DNA of 64,000 nucleotides from Janthinobacterium silvisoli. GTDB taxonomy: Bacteria; Pseudomonadota; Gammaproteobacteria; Burkholderiales; Burkholderiaceae_D. The notes under the pieces were generated by a model. The model searched no databases and had not been told where the DNA came from. It was given only the letters and a program-made list of their open reading frames with translations. Positions within the stretch are counted from its first letter, which is position 1; each line of letters opens with the position of its first letter. Positions 8,542 through 16,999 of this stretch are shown here, in pieces. Both the position numbers and the translations under genes were made by a program. The stretch lies in contig NZ_JACHCL010000008.1 in NCBI RefSeq assembly GCF_014200725.1, forward strand, positions 62,001-126,000, in the 5' to 3' direction.

Positions 8542-9909
8542 TTACGGCAGTGTCTTCAACACATTTTTCGCTGGAACGGAGAAGTTATAACCGTCGTGGC
8601 GGTCCCAGTTGATCGACCACGTCATTACGCCGCGGAAGTCTGGACGCGCCTGGCTAGGGCTGATAGTGCCGCAGTTCAACAGGCGCGTCAGGCAATTCAA
8701 GGCATTGGCGACGTCGGCATTGGTGGTGAAACCCGAGCCGGCCGAGCTTGGGCCTGATGGTACGCCGAAGGCCACCTGGTCTGGACGCAAGCCAGCGAAG
8801 GTGTTGCCGCCATAGTTGAAGCCCTCGGTCAGCATGCGCGCCGTGGCCACCAGTTGGTTGGCCGAACCTGCCTTCAGGGCGCCCGATGCGTATGGGGTGT
8901 AGACATCGCCATTGTTGTAATACTGCGGGTGCAGCACGGTCAGCTCATTGCGCAAGGCATTGATGATGGGAATGTAGGCGCCCCAGATGCCACCGTAGCT
9001 GGTGTAGCCGCCTTCCACATACACCCATTCCGGCGCCATCGACAGGTAGAAATTGCTGCCCACTTTGGCCTTCAGGTTTTTCACGGCGATCGGCAGGTAA
9101 GTCTGGATAGGCGCGCCTTGCGTGACGCCATTTTCCAGGTCCAGGTCGATACCGTCAAAACCATACTTGGTGATGATGGCGTACAGGCTGTTGGTGAAGT
9201 TGGTGGCTTCGGCTGTCGACCCCACGGACACGGAACCGTTTTGGCCACCCAGCGACAGGATCACTTTCTTGCCCTTGGCCCGTTTGGCCGCCACGTCAGC
9301 GATGAATTGCGCTTCCGAACCGGCCGATGGATCGATGGTCAGACTGACATTGCCATTGCCCGCGTTGTCGGCGAACGACACCACGATCACGTCCCAGTCA
9401 TCGCTGACCTGGCTGATCGGGTAAGTGTTGCCGCTAGGATTGGAGAAATTGTGCCAGTAGCCGATCAGCGCATGCTTGGCCAGGCCGCCAATTGGCGTCG
9501 GCGTCGGCGTAGGAGTCGGTGTTGGTGTTGGTGTTGGTGTTGGTGTAGGAGTTGGGGTAGGCGTTGGAGTCGGGGTAGGTGTAGGAGTCGGGGTAGGCGT
9601 CGGCGTTCCGGTGCCGCACTCGCCAACCGAGGTCCATGGTTGTCCCGTACCCACGCCGCCGTTGCTGGTCGATGGGTTATTACCCTGCGTCCACCAATTG
9701 GCGTTGTAATTGACGTTGTTATAGCTGGCCTGGCCGCCCGCATTGTAAACGGTGCTGCTGTTCCATGGCGTGAAGCAGGCGACCGCCGCATTGGTCACCG
9801 TGTCCGCCAGCATCTTGCTGGAAGCAGGCGTGTCCCCACCGCCACCGCAGGCTGTCAGGCTGCCGCCCAGCAAGCCAACGATCAAAGTACTCATCAATGT
9901 TCTATTCAT
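8542..9909 (-). CDS. Lipoprotein chitinase, CBM5/12 plus GH18
   Basis: A 455-residue secreted chitinase. Signal peptide ends in lipobox 'LTAC' (Cys21), so it is probably an outer-membrane lipoprotein. Residues about 44-98 form a CBM5/12 chitin-binding module (aromatic 'PWNSSTVYNAGGQASYNN', 'NWWTQG', 'PWTSVG'). Residues about 101-139 are a Thr-Pro repeat linker. The GH18 barrel follows, with 'SLGG' (residues 219-222) and the catalytic DxxDxDxE motif 'DGIDLDLE' at 252-259 (Glu259 acid/base). It cleaves chitin beta-1,4 bonds outside the cell. It is monocistronic with its own terminator, and three copies of a 9-mer lie upstream (see regulatory entry). Confidence 0.95.
   Translation of the reverse strand: MNRTLMSTLIVGLLGGSLTACGGGGDTPASSKMLADTVTNAAVACFTPWNSSTVYNAGGQASYNNVNYNANWWTQGNNPSTSNGGVGTGQPWTSVGECGTGTPTPTPTPTPTPTPTPTPTPTPTPTPTPTPTPTPTPTPIGGLAKHALIGYWHNFSNPSGNTYPISQVSDDWDVIVVSFADNAGNGNVSLTIDPSAGSEAQFIADVAAKRAKGKKVILSLGGQNGSVSVGSTAEATNFTNSLYAIITKYGFDGIDLDLENGVTQGAPIQTYLPIAVKNLKAKVGSNFYLSMAPEWVYVEGGYTSYGGIWGAYIPIINALRNELTVLHPQYYNNGDVYTPYASGALKAGSANQLVATARMLTEGFNYGGNTFAGLRPDQVAFGVPSGPSSAGSGFTTNADVANALNCLTRLLNCGTISPSQARPDFRGVMTWSINWDRHDGYNFSVPAKNVLKTLP
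9494..9606. repeat. Hexanucleotide tandem repeat encoding the Pro-Thr linker
   Basis: About nineteen copies of a degenerate GGNGTN unit inside the chitinase gene; on the coding strand each encodes Thr-Pro. The repeat keeps frame in 6-bp steps, so slippage would change linker length without a frameshift. Confidence 0.85.
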
Positions 9910-10021
9910 GTACCGCTCCTGGTTAGTTTTTTCGTGGCCGATCCGGATAGAAACCCGGTGGAATTTCCAGATTGCAAGTGTTGAAGGTGGTAGTCAACTG
10001 GTTTTAATTTCTATCCAGTAT

Positions 10022-10104
10022 GGCAATACCAATTCAACAAAGCGCGGGGATAATAGCGCGAAATAGCAATACCAGTTCGTTCTGTAGAATGCAGTGGTAT
10101 TGCC
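10022..10104. promoter_or_regulatory. Three copies of GCAATACCA between chitinase and serine hydrolase
   Basis: The 9-mer GCAATACCA occurs in direct orientation at 10023-10031 (followed by ATTC) and 10066-10074 (followed by GTTC), 43 bp (about four helical turns) apart, and inverted at 10095-10103. The cluster lies 110-195 bp upstream of the chitinase ATG and about 160-240 bp upstream of the divergent serine hydrolase. It has the look of an operator array for a chitin/GlcNAc regulator, but no regulator gene is nearby and the assignment is an inference. Confidence 0.45.
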
Positions 10105-10260
10105 CCAAAATAGGGCGGGGAAGGGAAGTCAACACCGAGAAAATATGCACCGAAAAAGGGCAGATCAAGAAATTATCTTGATAGCAATCTTGCCGCACAG
10201 AGTCATAAAATGAGACACTGTTTTTTTCGGATTATTCGACACAACCCAGAAAGAAATCGC

Positions 10261-11943
10261 ATGCATCGATGGCACCGTATCCTGTTGGCAAGCGCCATGA
10301 CAACTACACTGGCATCGCCGGCTATCGCTGCAACTGACCGTGCGGATAAAACGCGGCATGCGCAGGTCGATGCGCTGTTTGCGCGCTGGGACGGCAAGGC
10401 GACGCCGGGCTGCGCGCTGGGTATAACGCGCAATGGAGTACTGGAATACGCACGCGGCTACGGCATGTCCAATCTCGAGCATGGCATACCCATCACGCCG
10501 CAATCGATCTTTCATGTCGCCTCGATTTCCAAGCAGTTCACGGCATTTTCCATCGGTTTGCTGGCCCAGGACGGCAAGCTGTCGCTGGACGATGATATCC
10601 GCAAGTATGTGCCGGAACTGCCCGACGTGGGCATGCCCATTACCATCAGCCAGCTGATCCACCACACCAACGGCTTGCGGGAACAGGGGCAACTGGTCAA
10701 CCTGGCCGGCTGGCGCAGCGACGACCTGACCACCGAGTCCGACATACTGTGGGCGCTGACTCGCCAGCGCCACCTGAACTTCGCACCCGGCACGGAAGTC
10801 GTGTACGGCAATGCGGCCTACACCGTGCTGGCCATGATCGTGCGGCGCGTGTCGGGCAAATCGCTGCGGGCTTATGCCGACGAACACATCTTCCAGCCCT
10901 TGAGCATGTCCAGCACGCATTTCCACGACGACCACAAGGAAATGGTGGCAGGGCGCACGGCTGCCTACAGCCCGCGTGTGGGAGGTGGCAGTGGCGGCTG
11001 GAGCATCAGCATTCCCCATATCGACCATTACGGCTCGACCAGCCTGTTCAGCACGGTGGGCGACTTGCTGAAATGGCAGCAAAACCTGGTCGATGGGCGC
11101 ATCGGCGGCCCGGCATTAAGCGCGTGGATGCAAACTTCGGGCACCTTGAACGACGGCAGCCCGATCGCCTACGGCAGCGGCCTGCGGCTGGGCGCCTACC
11201 GGGGCTTGCGCATGGTCAGCCACGACGGCGCCGATGCTGGCTACCGCAGCGAAGCCGTGATGTTCCCGGACCAAAAACTGGCTATCGTCGCACTGTGCAA
11301 CGCCTCGCCGGCAGTGCCGACCGAACTGACACGCAAAGTGGCCGAGCTCTACCTGAACGAACAGATGACGGAACCGGCGCTGGCGCCCGCATTGCCAACG
11401 CCGCCAGCGGTGCCTGCAGCCTGGGCCGGCGTCTACTGGAGTGCGCAAACCGATGAAATACTGCGGCTGGAATGGAAGGACGGCGTCTTGCGCCAGGCAG
11501 GCGTAGCCGCGGCCCTGGTGCCGATCGCCGACAAGGTGTTTCGTCCGGCCGATATGCCGCACGAATGGCGATTTACATCAACAACAGATTCCGGCCCAGT
11601 CACACTGCACATCCGCGACTTCTGGCCCACCCAGCGCAGCTTCGTCCAAATCAATGAAGCGATGCCAAGTTCAGCCGCACTGGCCGCATTCACCGGCCGC
11701 TACCACAGCGATGAAACCGATATGCGCTACACCGTGCGCCTGGTTGACGGCGTCTTGCGACTCTCCTGGCCGCGGCAGTACGATATCGAACTGACACCCG
11801 CCGGCGGCAACCGTTTTACCAGTAGCTTCGGCACCATCACATTTATTCCGGGAGCCAGCGCCAAGATCGGCAGCTTGAGCATCAGCAACCGGCGCCTGCG
11901 CAGGTTTGAAGCGTTACGGGTGGCGCAGGCAGGGGAAGGGTAG
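10261..11943 (+). CDS. Exported serine hydrolase, beta-lactamase class C family
   Basis: A 560-residue protein with a cleavable signal peptide ('ILLASAMTTTLASPAIA'). The penicillin-binding/class C fold is shown by SxxK at residues 88-91 ('ASISKQF'), a 'YGNAAY' YxN motif and a third-motif equivalent 'HDGADAGYRS'. The C-terminal about 180 residues form an extra beta-rich domain common in periplasmic esterase/peptidase relatives of AmpC. The long length and extra domain argue against a true beta-lactamase; a D-peptidase or esterase is more likely. Start chosen at 10261 (AGAAAG upstream and a proper signal peptide) rather than an in-frame ATG at 10210. Confidence 0.88.
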   Translation: MHRWHRILLASAMTTTLASPAIAATDRADKTRHAQVDALFARWDGKATPGCALGITRNGVLEYARGYGMSNLEHGIPITPQSIFHVASISKQFTAFSIGLLAQDGKLSLDDDIRKYVPELPDVGMPITISQLIHHTNGLREQGQLVNLAGWRSDDLTTESDILWALTRQRHLNFAPGTEVVYGNAAYTVLAMIVRRVSGKSLRAYADEHIFQPLSMSSTHFHDDHKEMVAGRTAAYSPRVGGGSGGWSISIPHIDHYGSTSLFSTVGDLLKWQQNLVDGRIGGPALSAWMQTSGTLNDGSPIAYGSGLRLGAYRGLRMVSHDGADAGYRSEAVMFPDQKLAIVALCNASPAVPTELTRKVAELYLNEQMTEPALAPALPTPPAVPAAWAGVYWSAQTDEILRLEWKDGVLRQAGVAAALVPIADKVFRPADMPHEWRFTSTTDSGPVTLHIRDFWPTQRSFVQINEAMPSSAALAAFTGRYHSDETDMRYTVRLVDGVLRLSWPRQYDIELTPAGGNRFTSSFGTITFIPGASAKIGSLSISNRRLRRFEALRVAQAGEG

Positions 11944-11989
11944 TGCGCAGGACAGATGAGCAGCGCTGTTGATGCCGGAAGGGAGGCGT

Positions 11990-12712
11990 TCAATGCATAT
12001 CCATGGTTGAGATAATGTGCATCTTCTCTGCGCTCAAATCGCCAGGCTGGGCGCAATTGCTGACATTTTGTTCGCTACCATCACAAAAGAATACGGAATT
12101 TCCTGTTTTCACGGCGACGGTATGTGAAAGTGCAAGAAAATAAACGCCACCCTTGCGTTGTGTGATTTCATCCATCGCGGCGACAAACCCAGGCGCTAAT
12201 GGCTGCCTGGTTCTGGCTTCCAGCCATGCAAACAAGATGGCCTTGGTTTCCGGGGCTGGTAGCTGGCTGCTTCCTGTAAATCCGGGATGAAACATCAGCG
12301 CCGAATCGGCTTGTTGCGTAGAAAACTCCCTGCTATCGCCACCCATGAATGCAATCGCACATGCCGAGGCGCATATTCCTTCGACGACTGTCTTTATCTT
12401 TTTTTCTGCAATAATTTTTCCGATTTTCAGGCTGAAAGATAATGTGCCACCGCCCGAATTCCTGAATGTGACAGTCGATACCGCTTCATTTTCCAGCAAG
12501 GTAGATAGTTTTTTGTGCGCTTCCCATCGGATTTCCCCGCTGACCTTGATGGTGTGCGCACCGTCATATTGCACTTCAGCCTTGGCTGGCTTTGCACAAA
12601 GTAAAAAAAGCAAAACCAGGATAATGGTGACGCTATGTATTAAGTCGTATCGATGTAGTATTTTTATAGGAATACTGCCCGGTCTTGCAGAATTAGTCAG
12701 TAATGAGGACAA
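11990..12712 (-). CDS. ClpP/SppA-like exported serine protease-like protein
   Basis: A 240-residue protein. A hydrophobic signal or anchor (residues about 26-45) precedes a ClpP/crotonase-fold domain: 'NSGGG' (85-89) corresponds to the oxyanion-loop region, 'GICASACAIAFMGG' contains the expected nucleophile Ser116, and 'ALMFHPG' places a His142 as in the ClpP His motif. The third triad residue is not obvious. Such stand-alone periplasmic ClpP-like proteins are uncharacterised. The only plausible start is a TTG at 12712 with AGG upstream. It converges with the serine hydrolase and is divergent from the tiny double-glycine peptide gene 141 bp away. Confidence 0.65.
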   Translation of the reverse strand: MSSLLTNSARPGSIPIKILHRYDLIHSVTIILVLLFLLCAKPAKAEVQYDGAHTIKVSGEIRWEAHKKLSTLLENEAVSTVTFRNSGGGTLSFSLKIGKIIAEKKIKTVVEGICASACAIAFMGGDSREFSTQQADSALMFHPGFTGSSQLPAPETKAILFAWLEARTRQPLAPGFVAAMDEITQRKGGVYFLALSHTVAVKTGNSVFFCDGSEQNVSNCAQPGDLSAEKMHIISTMDMH

Positions 12713-12853
12713 AAAATGATGCCTGAATTAATAATTCTATTCGGCAATAATTTTGCTTGCAGTAATGAATTTTTCTTGCTATCGTTATTTCGCCGTCTCC
12801 TTTTATGGATTATTGCGGGAAGGCTAAAACTGTCAACTTTATGAGGCTTAAAA

Positions 12854-12991
12854 ATGATTGAAATAAATGAGCAGGAAATTCAGTCGGTTTCCGGTGGCGT
12901 AGAAATTCCTGGATATCCTGTCCGCGACCCAATTGAAGATGATCCGCTCCACGGAAGCGAGACCGATCCTACGGTTAAAATGCAAATGTAG
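12854..12991 (+). CDS. Small peptide with double-glycine leader (putative secreted peptide)
   Basis: A 45-codon gene with a good ribosome site (GAGG 7 bases before ATG) and its own intrinsic terminator. The first 15 residues, MIEINEQEIQSVSGG, match the leader of class II microcins and related peptides (M-x-E-[IL]-x-x-x-E-[IL]-x-x-[VI]-[SA]-G-G) that is cut after GG by a C39-peptidase ABC exporter. The predicted 30-residue core is rich in Pro and acidic residues and has no Cys, unlike pore-forming bacteriocins. No C39 exporter or immunity gene is in the window, so export would need a distant transporter. Function unknown. Confidence 0.6.
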   Translation: MIEINEQEIQSVSGGVEIPGYPVRDPIEDDPLHGSETDPTVKMQM

Positions 12992-12999
12992 ATAATATA

Positions 13000-13036
13000 A
13001 ACCTAATGGCCTGATTTGCACCATTAGGTTTTTTAA
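13000..13036 (+). terminator. Intrinsic terminator after the peptide gene
   Basis: Stem AACCTAATGG / CCATTAGGTT with an 11-base loop, followed by a run of T; begins 9 bp after the stop codon. Its presence supports the tiny gene being an independent transcription unit. Confidence 0.8.
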
Positions 13037-13124
13037 CGTTATATTCAATCAAAATTATTCCAGAAATAAGATCGTTCTCTGGACATCAAGCCTGATATGT
13101 TATCGGGCTTGATTGTCGCAGCAG

Positions 13125-14051
13125 TTATTGTTGAAGCAAATCACGTTCTGCAAGTTCAAGCCTGGATTGTTGAACTTCTTCCAGCAGCCATGCGCGCAAG
13201 GCGGTCAATGGCGGCCAATCCTGTAGCGATGGCGGAAAGACAAGGAAGAAGCGCTGCGGGGATGGAATCGGCAGGGCCACGCTGGTAAGTTGCACCAGCC
13301 GCCCATCGCGCAGCGCGTCGACCGTGTACAGACCTCGGGCCAGCACCAGTCCAATATCCTGTTCGGCCGCTTGCAGCATCAAGCCACTGTCGGCAAAGGT
13401 CGCCGCTGGCTGAGCTTCGCTGGCAATCCCGGCCAGTTGGAACCAGCTGGCCCATAAGCCTGGATCGCCAAGCAGGGACTCGCTGGCGATAGACGCCGGC
13501 AAGTTGCCAGCCACCCGCTGCGCTGCCTCGCGGCAAGCCAGTACGCACAGGGGCAGATCAAGGTCGCATAGCGCTTCCGCACTCAGCCCGGCCCAGGTGC
13601 CGCTACCGGCGCGTATGCCCACATGCATGCCTGCGCGCTGCAAGTCGATGGTTTGCTGGGTAGTTTCAATTTGCAGCCGGATATCAGGGTGCAGCGATCG
13701 CCATCGCGCCAGACGCGGTAACAGCCAGCGCTGCGCAAACGAAGGGACCACGGTGATCCGCACCACCGTCCTGGCCTGGGCGTTAGCGACCGCAGCCGCC
13801 GCTTGCACTCCCTGTTCAATTTCTTTCAGCGCTGTTTCTACGCTGCCGAGTAATAACTTGCCCGCATCGTTCAACACCACCCGGCGGCCCTGCCTGGCAA
13901 ACACGGCGAAGCCTAGCTGTTCCTCCAGCTTGTTGATTTGCTGGCTGATTGCGCTCGGTGTCAGATGGAGCAGGGCGGCCGCGGCGCGCAGATTCTCCAG
14001 TTCGGCGGCAGCCTTGAAGGCAGGTAGGAATTGCAGGGATATGCGCGTCAT
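13125..14051 (-). CDS. LysR-type transcriptional regulator (GcvA-like)
   Basis: A 308-residue LysR protein. The winged helix reads 'LPAFKAAAELENLRAAAALLHLTPSAISQQINKLEEQLG', in the style of GcvA-type regulators, followed by an effector domain with 'RITVVPSFAQRWLLPRL'. Divergent from the epoxide hydrolase gene, its probable target. Confidence 0.9.
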   Translation of the reverse strand: MTRISLQFLPAFKAAAELENLRAAAALLHLTPSAISQQINKLEEQLGFAVFARQGRRVVLNDAGKLLLGSVETALKEIEQGVQAAAAVANAQARTVVRITVVPSFAQRWLLPRLARWRSLHPDIRLQIETTQQTIDLQRAGMHVGIRAGSGTWAGLSAEALCDLDLPLCVLACREAAQRVAGNLPASIASESLLGDPGLWASWFQLAGIASEAQPAATFADSGLMLQAAEQDIGLVLARGLYTVDALRDGRLVQLTSVALPIPSPQRFFLVFPPSLQDWPPLTALRAWLLEEVQQSRLELAERDLLQQ

Positions 14052-14171
14052 TGTTTAGCTTTTCTAATGAGCAGTACAGATTTCATCGCTTCCATCCCAC
14101 TGACGGTGAAGCTATGCTTACCAGTGTACGCCAAGCTGGCCAGTGGCCACTACCGACCTATCGAATTGGAA

Positions 14172-15332
14172 ATGATGAGCAAAGTGAAAGTTACGCCGTG
14201 GCAATCGCCGTTTGACCCATCATTTGCGGCTGAACTGCAGCAGCGTCTGCGGCGCATGCGCTGGTGCGATGCAGTGGCCGTGGACTGGAGTTATGGCACG
14301 CCAGCCAAGCCGCTGCAGGCCTTGGTCGATTACTGGCAGACGGGCTACGACTGGCAGAGGGCGGCGGCACGCATCAATTCGCTGCCGCACTTTCGTGCCA
14401 CGATAGATGGCTTTGACGTGCATTTCCTGCATTTCAAGGGCAAAGCCCCGTCGCCGCAAGCTTTGCTGCTGATCAATGGCTGGCCATCTAGTTTTGTCGA
14501 ATATGGCAAGCTCGCTTCCATGCTGGCCGATCCTGCCGCTTTTGGCGGCAGTGCCGAGCTTGCTTTTGATGTCGTCATTCCCGCGCACCCAGGATTCGGC
14601 TATTCCGGCCGGCCATCAATACCTAATCAGGTCCAGGCGGTGGAGTTATTTCACCGGCTGATGATTGACGGACTCGGCTACAGCGACTATATGATCTCCG
14701 GGACCGACCTCGGCGCTGGCGTCGCCACCCGCATGGCCCTGGCATATCCGGACCCGGTGCGCGGCCTGCATATTTCCGCCGTTGTCGATCCGTCGCTGGA
14801 CGCGAGCACGGCGCCGTTGACGGCCGAGGAAATCGCCTACCAGGCCAAGGTGCAACAATGGAGCGCGGATGAAGGCGCTTATCTGCACCTGCAGGCTACC
14901 CGGCCGCAAACCGTCGCTTACGCGCTGAACGATACACCGGTGGGCCTGGCCAGCTGGATCCTGGAAAAATTCCACTTCTGGAGCGATGCCGGCAGCGACC
15001 TATTCGAGGTTTTCCCGGCCGATATGCTGCTCGATAACGTGAATATTTACTGGTCAACCGAGACCATCGCATCCTCCATGCGTTACTACTACGAGGCCCG
15101 GCACCACCGCGCGCCGCTGGGCACCGGCGCTTACGTTACGGTGCCAACGGCAGTCTGCATGTGGCCCAAGGACCTCGTGCTCGCCCCCAAAACCTGGGCG
15201 CAGCGTTTTTACAACGTGCAGCAATATACGGTGCAGCCTCACGGCGGCCATTTCCCGGCGTGGGAGCAGCCGCAGCTTTATGCGGCGGATTTGCGTGCGT
15301 TCCTGGTTTCCGTGCGAACAGCAGGGGTTTGA
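14172..15332 (+). CDS. Epoxide hydrolase-like alpha/beta hydrolase
   Basis: A 386-residue enzyme with the EHN domain at the start (residues 8-115, 'PFDPSFAAELQQRL...W') and an alpha/beta-hydrolase core. Visible residues are the oxyanion 'NGWP' (102-105), a nucleophile Asp179 in 'SGTDLGAG' and a C-terminal catalytic His in 'HGGHFPAWEQP'. An Asp nucleophile marks epoxide hydrolases; the substrate is unknown. Starts upstream (14067 or 14031) would overlap or crowd the divergent LysR gene; 14172/14175 leaves a normal N-terminus (MSKVKVTPWQ). Convergent with the operon to its right, separated from it by a miniature transposable element. Confidence 0.85.
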   Translation: MMSKVKVTPWQSPFDPSFAAELQQRLRRMRWCDAVAVDWSYGTPAKPLQALVDYWQTGYDWQRAAARINSLPHFRATIDGFDVHFLHFKGKAPSPQALLLINGWPSSFVEYGKLASMLADPAAFGGSAELAFDVVIPAHPGFGYSGRPSIPNQVQAVELFHRLMIDGLGYSDYMISGTDLGAGVATRMALAYPDPVRGLHISAVVDPSLDASTAPLTAEEIAYQAKVQQWSADEGAYLHLQATRPQTVAYALNDTPVGLASWILEKFHFWSDAGSDLFEVFPADMLLDNVNIYWSTETIASSMRYYYEARHHRAPLGTGAYVTVPTAVCMWPKDLVLAPKTWAQRFYNVQQYTVQPHGGHFPAWEQPQLYAADLRAFLVSVRTAGV

Positions 15333-15348
15333 TGCTCCTGGATGCTTA

Positions 15349-15515
15349 GAGCCTATCCCAGTAGATGAATACGCCCCCTGCAGGCGCCCCTCAGAAGCGG
15401 GGGCTGTGTTGCTCGTCGTGCTCGTCGTCGCATGGCTAGCCATGCGTCCTCCTCACGCCTTGCCCGCGCTCCCGATGAGCTGCCCGCAGAAGACGCTCAC
15501 TACTGGGATAGGCTC
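15349..15515. mobile_element. 167-bp MITE with 16-bp terminal inverted repeats
   Basis: Perfect termini GAGCCTATCCCAGTAG (15349-15364) and its reverse complement (15500-15515), flanked on both sides by TTA (15346-15348 and 15516-15518). GAG ends with a 3-bp TNA target duplication are the pattern of the IS1031 subgroup of IS5. There is no transposase inside; the interior has a perfect 16-bp palindrome (GCATGGCTAGCCATGC) near its middle. It inserted precisely at the stop codon of the flavoprotein gene: the right TTA is that TAA stop on the minus strand. Confidence 0.85.
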
Positions 15516-16994
15516 TTAGCCGACACTTTCCAGCAGTCCGCGCTGCCACAGCCAGCCGACGATGCGGTGGGCCTTGTGGCCGGGCATGCCAGCGCTCAGC
15601 ATCTGTAGCAGCTGAGGCAATGGCAGCGGCTGGACCAGCCTGGCCAGGTGCGGGAACAAGGCCTCGTTTTCCAGGAACGCCAGCGGCCGCTCCAGATGGG
15701 GATGGTCGAGCGCCAACTGCAGGCACACCCGGTCGTCCACCACGCAGGGCAGCTCGACGATCGCGGCGCCGCCATGCAGGCGCAGCGGCCGGGCCGGGTT
15801 TAGCGCGGCCAAGGGCTTGAGCTCCGGCGGCTGGTAGCCGGCCAGCCGGGCGCGCTCTGCGGACAGGGAGGTCAGCAGTTCCGGCCGCACAGCGCTGTCG
15901 CCGATGGCCTCGTGGCGGGTGCGCTCTTGCCAAAAGGGCTGGTCGGCACACCAGGCCTGGCCGTAATACGCTGCGGTCCAGTGCGCGTGGCGCGCGCAAG
16001 CCTCCACCAGCCGGCCTTCGAAAAAGCGGCGGGCCAGTGCATGGCTGCCGGGGTCCTCGTCGCTCAACACGGTATGCAGGGCTACCGCCGCCTGCAGCGA
16101 AAAACGCATCGCCTTTTCCACGCCAGATGAAGAAACCGGATCGAGCGCGAAAGCCGCGTCGCCCAGCTTCAGACTGCCGTCCTGCCAGCTGTCAAGCGCC
16201 AGGTAGGGCGTGGCCGAGCACATTTGCACCGCACCCAGCAGTGGCAGCCCGGCCGCCGCGCGCAGCAAGCGGCTGGCGGCGCAGGCAGCGTGCAGGCGGG
16301 CTTCGGGTCCTCCCGGCGTGGCTTGCCGGGACGACTGCGGATCGCAGACCAGCATCAGCCGATAGCGCTGGCCAGGCAGGCAGCCGGCCCACAGCCAGCC
16401 GTGTTCGAGCGCTTCGACCTGGGTGCCGCCCTCCAGCTCGGCCAAAGCCGACTGGTCGACCTCGCCCCAGATGGCCGCCAGCCGGGGCGCGCAGTCGATG
16501 CGCGGCAAGGCGCCGCGGCCACTGGCGTCGAGGATGTAGCGGGTCCGCACCTGGCGGCAGCGCGCTTCGCCGCACAGCAGGCTGACGCGCCAGTCGCCCG
16601 CCACGCCGGACAGGTGCAGCAGCCGGGCCGGCTGTTCGAGCTCCACGCCACGGTGCCGGGCCAACGCCAGCAGGGCCGCGTCGAAACGGCCCCGGTCGAC
16701 GATGGCCGAGCCGGCCTGTTGTAGCAGGTCGGGTGTGCGGCTGCGCCACAGTACCCGGCTTGCCGCGTGGGCGACGTGGGGCACCGCCGCCAGCGCATCG
16801 TTGGCGTCGAGCAGTTCGATGATGTTGCGCACGCCGGGCGTGAGCGCCTCGCCCACATGGACACGCGGCCAGACGGTGCTGCGCTCGACCAGCAGCACGC
16901 GGTAACCGAGCTGTTGCAGACGGAGCGCGGCGCTGACGCCGGCCGGACCGGCGCCGATCACCAGCGCGTCGAACGAGCTGTCGCCGTCGTGCAT
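15516..16994 (-). CDS. FAD-dependent monooxygenase-like flavoprotein (LodB/QhpG-like)
   Basis: A 492-residue flavoprotein of the tryptophan-halogenase/geranylgeranyl-reductase type. The N-terminal dinucleotide fold 'ALVIGAGPAGVSAAL' (residues 10-24), an 'ERSTVWPRVHVGEALTPGV' segment and the second FAD motif 'GDAAFALDPVSSSGVEKAM' are present. LodB and QhpG, the flavoproteins that hydroxylate the precursor Trp of CTQ cofactors, belong to this group; given the neighbours that role is inferred here. The C-terminal about 110 residues ('PLRLHGG...') look like an extra small domain. The ATG at 16994 follows the radical SAM stop by 5 bp. An open frame continues upstream to 18068 but is only antiparallel read-through of the radical SAM gene. 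Confidence 0.8.
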   Translation of the reverse strand: MHDGDSSFDALVIGAGPAGVSAALRLQQLGYRVLLVERSTVWPRVHVGEALTPGVRNIIELLDANDALAAVPHVAHAASRVLWRSRTPDLLQQAGSAIVDRGRFDAALLALARHRGVELEQPARLLHLSGVAGDWRVSLLCGEARCRQVRTRYILDASGRGALPRIDCAPRLAAIWGEVDQSALAELEGGTQVEALEHGWLWAGCLPGQRYRLMLVCDPQSSRQATPGGPEARLHAACAASRLLRAAAGLPLLGAVQMCSATPYLALDSWQDGSLKLGDAAFALDPVSSSGVEKAMRFSLQAAVALHTVLSDEDPGSHALARRFFEGRLVEACARHAHWTAAYYGQAWCADQPFWQERTRHEAIGDSAVRPELLTSLSAERARLAGYQPPELKPLAALNPARPLRLHGGAAIVELPCVVDDRVCLQLALDHPHLERPLAFLENEALFPHLARLVQPLPLPQLLQMLSAGMPGHKAHRIVGWLWQRGLLESVG

Positions 16995-16999
16995 CGAAC

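Noticed and set aside
9476-9709. Plus-strand frame encoding a Gly-Val repeat
   Set aside because: It is the antisense of the chitinase Thr-Pro linker.
10165-11082. 305-codon minus-strand frame
   Set aside because: Antisense shadow of the serine hydrolase gene, which has a signal peptide and catalytic motifs.
15349-15515. MITE as a simple bidirectional terminator
   Set aside because: Perfect terminal repeats far apart (167 bp), TTA duplication and an internal palindrome fit a transposable element better, though it may act as a terminator secondarily.
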